This document shows positions 4,950 through 5,296 of a stretch of DNA of 5,296 bases, piece by piece; the first letter of the stretch is position 1; every line of letters begins with the position of its first letter. The notes under the pieces were generated by a model. It saw only the letters and a list, made by a program, of their open reading frames with translations. It did not search any database and was not told the origin of the DNA. Source of the stretch: Prevotella sp. UBA2456 (lineage in GTDB: Bacteria > Bacteroidota > Bacteroidia > Bacteroidales > Bacteroidaceae). The stretch spans positions 3,258 to 8,553 of the forward strand of contig DDPY01000009.1 in assembly GCA_002342415.1 (NCBI GenBank). Reading direction: 5' to 3'. A program made the translations under genes and the position numbers.

Positions 4950-4981
4950 CAAAAGTACAAAGTTTTTTGGGAATTATCAAA
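4950..4981 (-). promoter_or_regulatory. Distal promoter of the large lipoprotein gene
   Basis: On the minus strand TTTG (4981-4978) is followed by 20 bp and TACTTTTG (4957-4950), a full consensus match at ideal spacing. It would give a leader of about 165 nt that passes through the proximal promoter. Two promoters 74 bp apart suggest control under more than one condition. Confidence 0.58.
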
Positions 4982-5010
4982 ATATTGGGCTGATAAATTT
5001 TGTTTTCAGT

Positions 5011-5192
5011 ATAGGACGATAGGACGATAGGACGATAAGAGATTTTAAAATGGATATGAAGGAGGAAACAATTATTGATAGTAAATGTTAAATTATTTAA
5101 TACTTATATATAATATATATATTATATATAAGTATTCTAATCGTCTATGATTTTAAAAAACGGCTTAAAGTCCTATCGTCCTAAAGTCCTAT
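5011..5192. repeat. 182-bp inverted-repeat element built from AGGACnnT octamers
   Basis: The left arm has three exact ATAGGACG octamers (5011-5034). The right arm (5167-5190) has AAAGTCCT, ATCGTCCT, AAAGTCCT, the reverse complement of the same unit with two variant copies. Aligned as inverted arms (5011-5036 against 5167-5192), 22 of 26 positions match. A TTTTAAAA block lies inside each arm (5043-5050, 5151-5158), and a perfect 38-bp palindrome (5099-5136) lies near the centre, offset by about 16 nt. The interior is AT-rich and holds no credible gene. It may be a MITE-like element, a large cruciform or RNA hairpin, or a multi-site protein-binding array. No target-site duplication is visible. 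Confidence 0.65.
5099..5136. repeat. Perfect 38-bp AT palindrome
   Basis: Every pair from the centre (5117/5118) out to 5099/5136 is complementary. The only G/C pair is 5103 with 5132; the rest alternates T and A. Such sequence extrudes cruciforms easily and is a weak RNA hairpin. It is not followed by a T run on either strand, so a simple terminator is unlikely. Confidence 0.85.
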
Positions 5193-5249
5193 TTCCCGTC
5201 TCATAGTTACGCTTTAATTTCTCTGCAAAATTGGGAGCGAAATAGGGTG

Positions 5250-5267
5250 AAAAAACAGCTGTTTTTT
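5250..5267. repeat. 18-bp palindrome AAAAAACAGCTGTTTTTT before the right-edge ATG
   Basis: It is a perfect dyad centred on CAGCTG, ending 21 bp before an ATG at 5289 that has only two codons in the window. It could be an operator for a plus-strand gene that begins there. No consensus -33/-7 pair is visible for that gene: the nearest candidate, ATAATTTG at 5273-5280, fails at the conserved TA. Confidence 0.4.
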
Positions 5268-5296
5268 GGCAGATAATTTGCAAAGACCATGAAATA

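Noticed and set aside
5050..5091. 13-codon ORF inside the inverted-repeat element
   Set aside because: It is too short, lies in AT-rich palindromic DNA, and has no conservation evidence.
1..5296. CRISPR array, tRNA, rRNA or transposase
   Set aside because: I looked for spaced direct repeats of 24-40 bp, tRNA-like cloverleaf arms and transposase motifs. None are visible on either strand.

Overview
The window looks like accessory DNA from a Bacteroidota genome, most likely Bacteroidales and Prevotella-like. The evidence is internal. Several promoters fit the Bacteroidota pattern (TTTG or TTG, about 20 bp, then TAnnTTTG). Starts lack Shine-Dalgarno sequences and have A-rich leaders. Both main proteins are lipoproteins with a 'CSDKD' segment after the lipobox, which resembles the acidic surface-export signal of Bacteroidota lipoproteins. 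The genus is an inference.

Layout. Bases 1-314 hold the 5' end of a minus-strand lipoprotein gene that runs off the left edge. Upstream of it (315-509) are a -7 box, two 20-bp direct repeats 21 bp apart, and three T6 tracts phased at exactly 10 bp. Next come a 58-codon minus-strand coiled-coil gene (669-845) and an ATGA-overlapping downstream frame (510-672) that seems to carry a one-base frameshift. Bases 846-1478 have no convincing gene. They are rich in structure: a near-consensus minus-strand promoter with a hairpin at its predicted start, alternative hairpins, a terminator-like hairpin on the plus strand and a four-segment mutually exclusive pairing.

Bases 1479-1679 (plus) encode 66 residues that look like the C-terminal tail of an AbiEii-type nucleotidyltransferase toxin, probably a remnant. 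A 44-codon frame overlaps its stop. Convergent to this is the main gene, a 983-residue lipoprotein (1825-4776, minus) with a terminator after its stop and, upstream, two promoters and a folded leader. Its first 21 or so mature residues match the start of the left-edge lipoprotein, so the two are paralogues at least at the N-terminus.

The right end (4982-5296) is AT-rich and non-coding. It holds a 182-bp element made of inverted arms of an AGGACnnT octamer around a perfect 38-bp palindrome, then an 18-bp palindrome 21 bp before a possible start codon at the edge.

No function can be assigned to the lipoproteins from sequence alone. The best guess is cell-surface proteins of an accessory locus. 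I see no complete defence, CRISPR or transposase system. The strongest candidates for something undescribed are the structured non-coding blocks (about 870-1480 and 5011-5192) and the long multidomain lipoprotein with its glycine-rich strand repeats.
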